From assembly GCA_964465065.1 (NCBI GenBank), contig CAYXHZ010000005.1, positions 37,252 to 101,251 of the forward strand: DNA of 64,000 nt. Direction: 5' to 3'. The translations under genes were made by a program, and so were the position numbers. Below, in pieces: positions 9,212 to 16,784 of the stretch. Source of the DNA: CAYMND01 sp964465065. GTDB lineage: Bacteria > Acidobacteriota > Aminicenantia > UBA2199. The first letter of the stretch is position 1. Each line of letters opens with the position of its first letter. Under the pieces are notes generated by a model. It did no database searches and had not been told where the DNA came from. It was given only the letters and a program-made list of their open reading frames with translations.

Positions 9212-10425
9212 GCTTCGAACTGGCGGTGGCGTTGCGCTTTCTCCGGGAGGGACGTGTCCAGACGGCCCTGATTCTGGCCGGTATCGCCACCGGAGTCGGG
9301 GTGATCATCTTTCTGTCGGCTCTCATCAACGGCCTGCAGCAAAACATCATCGAACGAACCCTGGGCAACCAGGCGCACATCGTTCTGCAGGCTGACGAAG
9401 AACGGGCCCGGCCGCAGTTGAGCGGGGAAGGGGGGCCGGTCCTGGCCCATATCCAACGTCCGGCCCAGCGTCTGCGCAGCATCCTGGGCTGGCAGAAACT
9501 GCTGCAATCCTTGCGTGAACGAGCGCAGGTGGTCGCCGCTTCGCCCATGGTGTCGGGCAGCGCCTTTGCGCTCCGGGGCATGGCCAGCCGCAGCGTGACA
9601 CTGAAGGGAATCGAAATGGAAAGCTATAACGGCATTCTCGACCTGAACAAGAAAATAGTCGAGGGCAAGTTCGATGTCAGTGGCAGCAACACCGTGATCG
9701 GTACGGAACTGGCTCGGGATCTGGGACTGGTCGTCGGCGACACAGTCCGCCTGATGGCTCCCGACGAGCGGACCGGACTGTTCGTCGTAACCGGCCTGTT
9801 CGATGTAGGCAACAAGGAACTCAACCAACGCTGGGCCTTTGTCAGCCTGCGTTCCGGTCAGACGCTGATGAATCTGGCCGGCGGCGTGAGCGGTATCGAA
9901 CTGAAGGTGCGGGAGATCTTTCTTGCCGAAGAGGAGGCGCAGGCCATCTTCGCCCAGACGGGACTCAAGTCCGACAGCTGGATGAAGCTGAACGCCCAGC
10001 TGCTGGTGGGACTGCGCAGCCAGACCAGCTCCAGCGTCATGATCCAGTTCTTCGTCATCGTGGCCGTCATTCTGGGAATCGCGTCGGTGCTGGTGGTCAG
10101 CGTCATCCAGAAAGGACGTCAGATCGGCATTCTTCGGGCTTTCGGCACCCGGCGCAGGCAGATCCGCTGGATTTTTCTGCTGCAGGGCGGTCTGCTCGGG
10201 CTGGCGGGCAGTCTGGGCGGCATCGTACTGGGAAGTCTTCTGGCTATCGCCTTCCAGGGTTTGGCCAGCAACCCCGACGGCAGCCCGATCTTTCCGGTCG
10301 CCCCGACCTGGAGCCTGTACACCCGTTCGGTTCTGGTCGCCCTGGGTACCGGGTTGATCGGTTCCTGGCTGCCTGCCCGTCGTGCCGCCGGTCTCGATCC
10401 GGCTGTGGCCATACGCTATGAGTGA
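9208..10425 (+). CDS. MacB/LolE-type ABC transporter permease
   Basis: The 405-residue protein shows one N-terminal membrane helix (about 20-42), a periplasmic MacB-PCD-like domain, and three C-terminal helices (about 270-395). This is the four-helix layout of the type VII ABC family. It contains no ATPase, which is encoded by the next gene. Together with the adaptor upstream it should form a tripartite exporter or lipoprotein/lipid mover; the substrate cannot be read from sequence. It overlaps both neighbours, by 4 bases upstream and 8 downstream. Confidence 0.88.
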   Translation: MSFELAVALRFLREGRVQTALILAGIATGVGVIIFLSALINGLQQNIIERTLGNQAHIVLQADEERARPQLSGEGGPVLAHIQRPAQRLRSILGWQKLLQSLRERAQVVAASPMVSGSAFALRGMASRSVTLKGIEMESYNGILDLNKKIVEGKFDVSGSNTVIGTELARDLGLVVGDTVRLMAPDERTGLFVVTGLFDVGNKELNQRWAFVSLRSGQTLMNLAGGVSGIELKVREIFLAEEEAQAIFAQTGLKSDSWMKLNAQLLVGLRSQTSSSVMIQFFVIVAVILGIASVLVVSVIQKGRQIGILRAFGTRRRQIRWIFLLQGGLLGLAGSLGGIVLGSLLAIAFQGLASNPDGSPIFPVAPTWSLYTRSVLVALGTGLIGSWLPARRAAGLDPAVAIRYE

Positions 10426-11098
10426 AATCCGTACCGTACTCCAGTTACGCCAGGTCCGCAAATCCTATCCCGGTTCCGTCGACACCGAAGTCCTGCACGG
10501 CATCGACATGCAGATCGCTGCCGGCGAGTTTGTGGCCTTGATCGGTCCCAGCGGATCGGGCAAAAGCACCCTGCTCAACATCCTGGGGCTTCTCGACCGG
10601 CCCAGCAGCGGCAGCGTGACCATCATGGACCGGGAATGCACGGCTCTCAGCGATGCCGAACTGACCGAACTGCGCGGGCGGAGCCTGGGCTTCGTTTTCC
10701 AGTTTCATCACCTGCTGCCGGCCTTCAGCGCCGAGGAAAATGTCTATCTGCCCATGCTGGCCGATAGCGGACGATTCGAACCGCACATGCGCCAGCGCGC
10801 CCGCGAATTGCTGACCAAAATCGGTTTACAGGGACTGGAAGGCAGGCCGGCCTGGAAACTGAGCGGGGGACAGCAACAGCGGGTGGCCATCGCCCGGTCG
10901 CTGGTCATGAATCCGGCGCTGGTTTTGGCCGACGAGCCGACCGGCAACCTGGATCAGGCCTCCGGACAACAGGTCTTTGAGCTCATGCGCCAGTTCAACC
11001 GGGAGATGGGCACCGCTTTTCTGATCGTCACCCACGAGGTCCGGCTGGCGGAACGTTGCGAGCGCCGTCTGAACCTGGTGGACGGCCTACTGCAATAA
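10418..11098 (+). CDS. ABC transporter ATPase (MacB/LolD-type)
   Basis: The 226-residue ATPase has Walker A GPSGSGKST (about 41-49), a Q-loop (FVFQFHHLLPAF), signature LSGGQQQRVAIARS and Walker B VLADEPTGNLD, ending with the H-loop VTHE. Similarity is greatest to LolD/MacB-type ATPases. ATG 10418 lies inside the end of the permease gene and fits the family's N-terminus; an upstream in-frame ATG at 10382 would add 12 non-homologous residues. It powers the permease and adaptor encoded just upstream. Confidence 0.92.
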   Translation: MSEIRTVLQLRQVRKSYPGSVDTEVLHGIDMQIAAGEFVALIGPSGSGKSTLLNILGLLDRPSSGSVTIMDRECTALSDAELTELRGRSLGFVFQFHHLLPAFSAEENVYLPMLADSGRFEPHMRQRARELLTKIGLQGLEGRPAWKLSGGQQQRVAIARSLVMNPALVLADEPTGNLDQASGQQVFELMRQFNREMGTAFLIVTHEVRLAERCERRLNLVDGLLQ

Positions 11099-11165
11099 AG
11101 AACAGCGCGGGCCGGGCGATTTGCTGGAAAAAAGTCGCAAACCAGTCGGTGACGAATCGGATATA

Positions 11166-11693
11166 ATGGGTATGCAGATGCTCGACGAGATCAACGCTCC
11201 TGCCCCGGACGAAGCCACGCAGGTCTTCTGGGCGCTGTTTTCTCCCTGCCGGCGGGGCCTTTACGCCTTCATCAAGAAAAGCCTGAACTATTCCGAGGAC
11301 GCCGATGATCTCTACCAGGAGACCGTGCTGCGGGCGGTTCGTTATTTCCCAGGGTACCGCAGCGATCATCCGTTCCGTACCTGGATCTATTCGATCGCCC
11401 ACAACGAGCTGAAAAAACTGTACAGACACCGCAGTCGGCAGGCCGAAAAACTACCGGACGATTTCGCCGCCGAATGCCCCGCAGAGATGGATCCGCTGGC
11501 TGTCGAAGAGCTCAGGCGTCTGCATGAGCTGGCCATGGAACTCAAACCGGCCTGGCGGGAAGTGTTCTTTCTGTATTATCAGGACGGTTTCAAGGTCGAC
11601 GAGGTGGCCGGAATCACCGGCCGTTCCGGCGGTCACGTCAAATTCATCCTTCATCGCTGCCGGAAAGCGGTGCGGGACCGGCTGGGAGGTTGA
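11166..11693 (+). CDS. ECF-type RNA polymerase sigma factor
   Basis: Region 2 (YSEDADDLYQETVLRAVRYF... FRTWIYSIAHNELKKLYRHR) and region 4 (LKPAWREVFFLYYQDGFKVDEVA then an HVKFILHRCRKAV helix) are both present, separated by a short acidic linker. Three in-frame ATGs (11166, 11172, 11178) precede the conserved part and none has a strong ribosome site; an upstream TTG at 11121 also lacks one. The gene is followed two bases after its stop by a single-pass membrane protein, the usual place for an anti-sigma factor. Promoter targets cannot be inferred. Confidence 0.85.
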   Translation: MGMQMLDEINAPAPDEATQVFWALFSPCRRGLYAFIKKSLNYSEDADDLYQETVLRAVRYFPGYRSDHPFRTWIYSIAHNELKKLYRHRSRQAEKLPDDFAAECPAEMDPLAVEELRRLHELAMELKPAWREVFFLYYQDGFKVDEVAGITGRSGGHVKFILHRCRKAVRDRLGG

Positions 11694-11695
11694 AC

Positions 11696-12166
11696 ATGCG
11701 GCAAGATAACCGCTGGCTCGATGAACGGATCCGGCGCGGCGTCACGGCCTGGACGCCGGAGATTCCACATGAAGTCGATAAAAAAACCGCGGCATACCGG
11801 CTTGCCGACCTGGACAGTCCAGACAAGAGGCCTGTAAAGTTTTCCTGGATGAAGGCGGCGGCTGTGGCCGCGGTGCTGATTCCGAGCGTTCTGATACTTC
11901 GGCCGCTGTGGCATCGGAATCCGCAGCGGCTTGTATGCCAGGCGCCGTTACCGGCCGCTCCCATTGTCTATCCGGCCCCGCCGGCGCTGGATATCGTGGT
12001 GAACGAAGCGCCGGCGCGGCGGAAAGCGGCCCGGCGCAGAGTGCAGACGGCTGCAGCAGAAAGCGCGAACAAACCTCGTCAAATCGATCTGCTGCTGACC
12101 ATCGCCGACAAGAACATCACCATCGTCTGGTGCCAGCGGGAAGATTTTAATTTGTTGACTGAATAA
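11696..12166 (+). CDS. single-pass membrane protein, possible anti-sigma factor
   Basis: The 156-residue protein starts at ATG 11696 with GGGAGG seven bases upstream. A cytoplasmic N-terminus of about 48 residues precedes one membrane helix (about 52-68), then a proline/alanine-rich and basic stretch and a C-terminal segment (QIDLLLTIADKNITIVW). It has no HxxxCxxC zinc motif, so a classical zinc-binding anti-sigma domain is not visible. The role is inferred from position between an ECF sigma factor and a secretin-like protein. It could instead be a regulator or scaffold of an envelope complex. Confidence 0.55.
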   Translation: MRQDNRWLDERIRRGVTAWTPEIPHEVDKKTAAYRLADLDSPDKRPVKFSWMKAAAVAAVLIPSVLILRPLWHRNPQRLVCQAPLPAAPIVYPAPPALDIVVNEAPARRKAARRRVQTAAAESANKPRQIDLLLTIADKNITIVWCQREDFNLLTE

Positions 12167-12178
12167 ACGGAGGAGAAT

Positions 12179-12946
12179 ATGAAAAAAAGAATTTTGGGGA
12201 TTGCGTTTCTGTTATGTGTCGCGCTGATGCTCCCGGCTGCCGCTCAGAAGGCAGAGCAGCCGAAAGAGGAAAGAGGCGACAAGATGATTACCCGGACCTA
12301 TGAATTGAAGCATGTGGCTTCAAAATCCATAGAAAGACTGGCACGTCCCTATATACTCGAATATGGTTTCCTAGAGGGAAATCCGTTGATTACCGTAACC
12401 ATGCTCCGGGAAAACGTCAAGGCTTTCGAGGATCTGCTGGCCAGACTGGATCGGCCGAAAACGAATATCCATTTCCGGATTTTCACGGTCAGGGCGACAA
12501 GCGGCGGCGAATCTTCCCAGGAGGATATGCTGGCGGATCTGCAAGGAGTGGTGAACGAGCTCAAGAAGGTCTTGGGCTACAAGAGCTTTACTCTGGATGG
12601 CGTGTCGAGCGTTCTGCTGGCTGACGGCTCCAGGTACAACGAACTGGAACTCAATTCTCATGTCGACGATCTGTTCCTTTCCCTGATGAACGTGAATCTC
12701 GTTCGCTCCGAGGACGGAAAGTTCGCTGTCAACCTGGGGGTCGAACTTAGGGAGAAATTCAATAATATCGTTGTTGAACAGGATCGCAAGGTCATCGACC
12801 GCAAACTGATCGGGGTGGAACAAATGAAGATCCAGGAAGGGGGATATCTGGTGGTGGGTGTGTCCAAAATGGACACGGCCCGCGATTCGAATGTGAATAA
12901 AATGGGCGACGCCCTGGTGCTGGTCATCAACGCCACCGTGCAGTGA
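12179..12946 (+). CDS. exported secretin-N-like protein
   Basis: This 255-residue protein has an excellent ribosome site (GGAGGAG) and a signal peptide (MKKRILGIAFLLCVALMLPAAAQ). The next 70 residues (TYELKHVASKSIERLARPYI ... ITVTMLRENVKAFEDLLARLD) have the beta-alpha-beta pattern of secretin N/short N domains, which measure residues against a partner ring. There is no secretin channel domain, so it is not a pore by itself. The rest is unrecognised. It is the third gene of the sigma factor/membrane protein operon and is a candidate sensor or output of that circuit. Confidence 0.6.
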   Translation: MKKRILGIAFLLCVALMLPAAAQKAEQPKEERGDKMITRTYELKHVASKSIERLARPYILEYGFLEGNPLITVTMLRENVKAFEDLLARLDRPKTNIHFRIFTVRATSGGESSQEDMLADLQGVVNELKKVLGYKSFTLDGVSSVLLADGSRYNELELNSHVDDLFLSLMNVNLVRSEDGKFAVNLGVELREKFNNIVVEQDRKVIDRKLIGVEQMKIQEGGYLVVGVSKMDTARDSNVNKMGDALVLVINATVQ

Positions 12947-12957
12947 CCGGCATCGAG

Positions 12958-13012
12958 GACCGGTTGCAGCCTGAAAGAAGTCTCAGCAGCGTTCTTGACG
13001 CTGAAACCGGTC
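12958..13012. repeat. long inverted repeat between convergent genes
   Basis: GACCGGTTGCAGC (12958-12970) and GCTGAAACCGGTC (13000-13012) pair at 12 of 13 positions across a 29-base loop. The structure sits where the secretin-N-like gene (+) meets the esterase gene (-) and includes the esterase stop codon. There is no T-run, so it is not a standard intrinsic terminator; it may limit read-through or stabilise 3' ends. Confidence 0.45.
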
Positions 13013-13924
13013 CTTGATGAATGCGGCGATTTCATTCATGGCAATGACAGCTTCGGGAAACAGGGGCGAACAGACCGGGTAACAGTGGAATAAGCCCTCT
13101 CCGACTTTCAGCGTGACATCGACCCCGGCCGCCCTGGCCTTTTCGGCGAAGCGCAGCGAATCGTCTCGCAGAATTTCGTCGCTGCCGACAGATATGTAAA
13201 GTGGCGGCAAGCCGTGCAGATCACCGTACAGCGGCGATATCCAGGCTGTCCGGGGATCGGTTTCCGCACAGTAATGGCGGCTGAAGGCCTGCCAGCAGCC
13301 TGTCGGCGACAGGCATTTTTCTGCATTGGTCCGGTAGGACGAACCACTGCAGGCCAGGTCGGTCCAGGGGGATAGCGCCACCGCCGCTCCGGGTAGCGGG
13401 ATGTCGGCATCCCGCAGGGCCAGCAACAGAGCCAGACAGAGCCCGCCACCGGCCGAGTCACCCGCCAGGATAATATTATGGCCATGATATCCCTGGTCCA
13501 GCAGCCATCTGTAAGCGCTGAGCGAATCCTCCAGGGCAGCCGGATAGGGATGTTCCGGAGCCAGCCGGTATGGATACAGCAGCGCCCGGATTCCGGTTCC
13601 TCGTACGAATTTGCTGACGTGAACGCGATGGTCCGAGCAGGAACCCGAGACATAGCCTCCGCCATGGACAAACAGGATGACCCGATCGCTTGCTGCCCCG
13701 GCGGGGATTATCCATTCACAGGTCATGTCGGCGATCTGTTCTGCAACGGCTTGGATGCCGACTTGCAGCCGACCGAACCGTACGGCTCCCTTTTCACAGT
13801 CATGACGAAACTTTTGAATGGACTCCACCCGGGTCCAGTCCACCGCTTTTTTTGTCGGTTTGAACCTCAGCAGTTGACGGTTTCGAAAGGTCCACAACAC
13901 CAAACGGGCACGCAAACTGGGCAT
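12983..13924 (-). CDS. alpha/beta hydrolase, hormone-sensitive-lipase family esterase
   Basis: The 313-residue enzyme carries the HGGG oxyanion motif (FVHGGGYVSG), nucleophile elbow GDSAGGG, and the late acid and histidine positions (SDEIL... and GLFHCYP). These are all marks of family IV carboxylesterases, which cleave short acyl esters. ATG 13924 has AGGAGT seven bases upstream. No signal peptide is visible, so it is probably cytoplasmic. The gene lies just downstream of an AraC regulator on the same strand (83 bases), which may control it. Confidence 0.88.
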   Translation of the reverse strand: MPSLRARLVLWTFRNRQLLRFKPTKKAVDWTRVESIQKFRHDCEKGAVRFGRLQVGIQAVAEQIADMTCEWIIPAGAASDRVILFVHGGGYVSGSCSDHRVHVSKFVRGTGIRALLYPYRLAPEHPYPAALEDSLSAYRWLLDQGYHGHNIILAGDSAGGGLCLALLLALRDADIPLPGAAVALSPWTDLACSGSSYRTNAEKCLSPTGCWQAFSRHYCAETDPRTAWISPLYGDLHGLPPLYISVGSDEILRDDSLRFAEKARAAGVDVTLKVGEGLFHCYPVCSPLFPEAVIAMNEIAAFIKDRFQRQERC

Positions 13925-14007
13925 ATTACACTCCTGAAAGATCGCTTTCCTATAGAATGAATCATACCTTATCGATACGGTCCGGTATTGTAAAAATGCG
14001 ACAACAA

Positions 14008-14823
14008 TCAAGGGCGATATCGGAAATGAATACGGGTACGGACCTTCCCCGGCAGGGGTGTCGGTTCGAAAAGGGTTTTGTCGCCGGGGAGACGGCCGGT
14101 CAGTGCCTTGAAATCCCGGATCATATGGGATTGATCGCTGAAGCCGCAGCCGGCAGCCAAATCCGACAAACTGCGGTAGCGGCGGCTGTGCAGGATGGAC
14201 AGCAGCTTGCGCAGACGGATCATCCGGCTCAGTCTCTTGGGGGACAAGCCGATTTCACTGATGAAACGGCGCTCCAGAAGGCGTCGCCGGGCTCCGCTGA
14301 GACGGGCGATTTCGCCAATGCGACTTTTCCCGTAGCGCCGCGTGATCAATTCAAGTGCCGATTCGACGTAAGAGTCGCCATGGAGGAGCGGCAGACCGCG
14401 TACCGTCGATTCCATGATCCGTTGCCGTTCCTCATGGCTCGAAGCGGCCGCCATTTCCCGGCCCAGGTCCTCTATATCTCGACCGTTGATTTCCGTAATC
14501 TCCACATGGGAATCGGTCAGCTCTGCCATACCGGTTTGCATCAGCTTCGGCAGGCGGCCGGGATGGAAACGGATTCCGTAATAATCGGCGGATTCATCGA
14601 TTTCGACAGTGGTTCTTTCACTGAGAGGTCCAATAAGGACCATGCGGTTTTTGCGGCTGCTTGAATAGCGGAAGATCAGCTTGGCACTGCAGTCGGGAAA
14701 AATCTCATGCCGTGAAACCCGATCGTTTCCCGAAGCCGGGATCGACCAGCAGATATCGATAACATCTTGCAGCGGTCGGGAGGGAAAGCCGACGATGATT
14801 CGGAGTCCGGATTGTCTGTTCAT
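14008..14823 (-). CDS. AraC-family transcriptional regulator
   Basis: The C-terminal 100 residues form a double helix-turn-helix of AraC type (SRIGEIARLSGARRRLLERRF and YRSLSDLAAGCGFSDQSHMIRDFKALTG). The N-terminal part resembles DUF6597/cupin-like sensor domains (SIPASGNDRVSRHEIFPD...). ATG 14823 fits that domain; the frame continues to an ATG at 14958, which would collide with the divergent gene's ribosome site. Likely targets are the esterase next to it or the divergent gene at 14957. No ligand can be named. Confidence 0.82.
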   Translation of the reverse strand: MNRQSGLRIIVGFPSRPLQDVIDICWSIPASGNDRVSRHEIFPDCSAKLIFRYSSSRKNRMVLIGPLSERTTVEIDESADYYGIRFHPGRLPKLMQTGMAELTDSHVEITEINGRDIEDLGREMAAASSHEERQRIMESTVRGLPLLHGDSYVESALELITRRYGKSRIGEIARLSGARRRLLERRFISEIGLSPKRLSRMIRLRKLLSILHSRRYRSLSDLAAGCGFSDQSHMIRDFKALTGRLPGDKTLFEPTPLPGKVRTRIHFRYRP

Positions 14824-14956
14824 GGAAAAACTGAAAGATTCTATCACTGCCGAGCCGGTTTGCCAATCTTCATCGACATGCGTTTGCTCTGACCGCTGCG
14901 GTCTGCTTCCATTTTTATATTTTAATGAGTAATATGACACGGACAGAGGAGGTCGC

Positions 14957-15415
14957 ATGAAATGGTTGTGGATCGGATTGGGCGCCGTCGGTCTGGCCGC
15001 TTTCTTCGTTTTTTACCTGCGCAGCCGCAGCGGGGAGATGACCATGGCCGTCGACCTGGACCGGCGTATCGTCCAGCCTTACATCAAAGCGGTGGCCGAC
15101 GGGGATTACCCAAGCGCCTACGAGCTGTTGAGCCAAGGCTACCGCCGCGAGGTTCCGTTTGAAAAATTCCGGGCGGCTCATGAAAAACGGCGCAGCGAAA
15201 GGGGCACCGTCAGTTCGACCAGACTGGTCAGCGATCAGGTCCTGCGAACCTTGTTTTCGAGCCGGCGTACGGTTCGTCTTCTCTATCAGCTGGATTACTC
15301 CGGAACTTTCGATACGGGCTGGGTGCAACTCGAAGAGGAAGACAAGGACCGTTTCGCCATCGAAGGCACCTATCGGGAGAACGCCGCCGAAACTCTCGAT
15401 TTCATCGTCTGGTGA
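14957..15415 (+). CDS. membrane-anchored small protein of unknown function
   Basis: The 152-residue protein has a strong GAGGAGG site before ATG 14957. It begins with one hydrophobic anchor (WLWIGLGAVGLAAFFVFYL), then a domain with the pattern of an NTF2-like fold (YIKAVADGDYPSAYELLSQGYR followed by four strands). NTF2-like domains of this kind are common in envelope proteins without assigned roles. It is divergent from the AraC regulator. I do not recognise a specific family. Confidence 0.65.
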   Translation: MKWLWIGLGAVGLAAFFVFYLRSRSGEMTMAVDLDRRIVQPYIKAVADGDYPSAYELLSQGYRREVPFEKFRAAHEKRRSERGTVSSTRLVSDQVLRTLFSSRRTVRLLYQLDYSGTFDTGWVQLEEEDKDRFAIEGTYRENAAETLDFIVW

Positions 15416-15525
15416 GGGGGCGGCCGGCGCTGAATTCCGGGAAGGTGTTGACACCGACGCCGATCTATACCATATTGCTATAGCTTGGTGCTAAAGTTTG
15501 AGAAAAGTAATTGGGAGATGGGGGT

Positions 15526-16077
15526 ATGCTGTTTGCGCGCTTCAGGGTACCCAACGTCGAAAAGCTGATGAAGCGGCGCGACCTCTACGGTTTGATCAAA
15601 GCCTTACGTCATCCTTCCTCGATCGAAACCCGGATTGCGGCCGTTTATGCCCTGAAAAAAGATGAACGGGCGGTTTTGCCCCTGACGTCCGCCGCCCTGG
15701 GCGATCCCCACGAATCGGTCAGGCTGGCCGCCCTGGAAGTCCTACGCGGTTTGACCTGGCCGCTGCACAGGCACCTGGAGACGGGGCAGGATCCGCCCAA
15801 AATCGTCTCCGTTCTGCGGGTGGTCCAGCGCTTGGAGGATCAAAGCGCCGTTCCCCTGGTAATGAAACGCCTGGCCGGGCAGGACGAACAGATCAGGAAG
15901 GCGGCGGCCGACGCCCTGTCGGCGATTGGCGACAGCCGCAACCTCACTCAGCTGGAGTCGCTCTACAAACGGGAGGAGTCGGCGCTGGTCAAAGAGGCTA
16001 TCGAAACTTGCCTGAGCGCTCTGCGTCAGCGTATTTACCGCACTCCGTCCTCATCCTCTTCCGGATCCTCGTCCTGA
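15526..16077 (+). CDS. HEAT-repeat protein
   Basis: This 183-residue protein has repeated helical pairs of HEAT/PBS-lyase type (IETRIAAVYALKKDERAVLPLTSAAL, ESVRLAALEVLRGL, EQIRKAAADALSAIGD), a scaffold for protein contacts. ATG 15526 is chosen because GGGAG precedes it; TTG 15511 is the alternative. The last residues are a serine/glycine tail overlapping, in the opposite direction, the acidic tail of the S4 gene (16035-16077). The overlap explains the low-complexity end. Function beyond protein binding is unknown. Confidence 0.7.
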   Translation: MLFARFRVPNVEKLMKRRDLYGLIKALRHPSSIETRIAAVYALKKDERAVLPLTSAALGDPHESVRLAALEVLRGLTWPLHRHLETGQDPPKIVSVLRVVQRLEDQSAVPLVMKRLAGQDEQIRKAAADALSAIGDSRNLTQLESLYKREESALVKEAIETCLSALRQRIYRTPSSSSSGSSS

Positions 16078-16499
16078 TCGTCCTGGGCATCTGCGTCCTC
16101 ATCGGATCGGGGATCGAGAAAGCGGGACATATCGCGCCGTTCTTTTTTGCTGGGGCGGCCGCTGCCGGGTTCCCGGACGGCGAACAGGACGGACAAAGGG
16201 TCGCGGCGGATGAGTTCGAGCCGTTCCAGGTCGGCCGGATCCGTCTCTTCCCGGACGGCGCCGGCGGCCAGCTTGGCGCCGACTCTCTTTTCGATCGTCG
16301 CCACAACCCGGTAAATCCGGTCGATACCTGGAAAGGAAACGGTGACCAGATCGTCGGTCTTGACTGTTTTGGACGATCTGACCTGAACACCGTTCAGGCG
16401 CACGGCGCCTTTCCTGCAGGCCGTGTTCGCCAGGCTGCGCGTTTTGAATATGCGCACCGCCCAGAGCCATTTATCGATTCGTACGTCCATGCTTGCCAT
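16035..16499 (-). CDS. S4-domain RNA-binding protein (Hsp15-like)
   Basis: The 154-residue protein opens with an S4 domain (RIDKWLWAVRIFKTRSLANTACRKGAVRLNG), the pattern of HslR/Hsp15, which binds stalled 50S subunits carrying peptidyl-tRNA. A basic C-terminal extension includes GRPSKKERRDM and ends in a very acidic tail (DEDADAQDDQDEDPEEDEDG). ATG 16499 and ATG 16490 are both possible. The ribosome-rescue role is family knowledge and was not tested here. Confidence 0.82.
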   Translation of the reverse strand: MASMDVRIDKWLWAVRIFKTRSLANTACRKGAVRLNGVQVRSSKTVKTDDLVTVSFPGIDRIYRVVATIEKRVGAKLAAGAVREETDPADLERLELIRRDPLSVLFAVREPGSGRPSKKERRDMSRFLDPRSDEDADAQDDQDEDPEEDEDGVR

Positions 16500-16671
16500 T
16501 CTATGCCACCGAGCGGGGAACTGGCAAGGGGGAGCTTACCCGGCGGAGTCGAGCTTTTTAGCGTAATTTTTTTTTATGGGGGGTTGGCCCGTGCGCAATC
16601 GCAGCCGCGATGAAACGGACGTTTATCAAGGCTTCCAGTTTTTTTGACGCTGTACGTTTTTTCGACATCGC

Positions 16672-16718
16672 CCGCTAGATATGGGGAAATTTTTTTTAAA
16701 AAGCTCTATATCTTGTGT
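16672..16718 (+). promoter_or_regulatory. possible NrdR-box pair upstream of nrdD
   Basis: GCTCTATATCTTGTGT (16703-16718) matches the usual palindromic NrdR-box style (ACAC-TATATA-GTGT) at most positions, and a weaker copy, CCGCTAGATATGGGGA, lies at 16672-16687. The start-to-start spacing is 31 bases, about three helical turns, as is typical for paired NrdR sites. The pair ends nine bases before the -35 element. The first box is weak, and no nrdR gene is in the window. Confidence 0.35.
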
Positions 16719-16726
16719 TTTCACCC

Positions 16727-16756
16727 TTGACTTTTACAGATTCAAAAGTCTATACT
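16727..16756 (+). promoter_or_regulatory. sigma-70-like promoter for nrdD
   Basis: TTGACT (16727-16732) and TATACT (16751-16756) are separated by 18 bases and lie 28 bases upstream of the nrdD ATG. Poly-T/A sequence upstream (16690-16702) could act as an UP-like element. The 285 bases between 16500 and 16784 hold no other gene. Confidence 0.6.
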
Positions 16757-16784
16757 TCTGGTGCAGACAGTATGGAGAGGATGG

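Noticed and set aside
11121..11167. TTGCTG and TATAAT near the sigma-factor start as a promoter
   Set aside because: The spacing is 35 bases and the TATAAT overlaps the first candidate ATG, so no sound promoter can be assigned.
12179..12946. Secretin channel protein
   Set aside because: The 255-residue product has only an N-domain-like part and lacks the secretin barrel domain.
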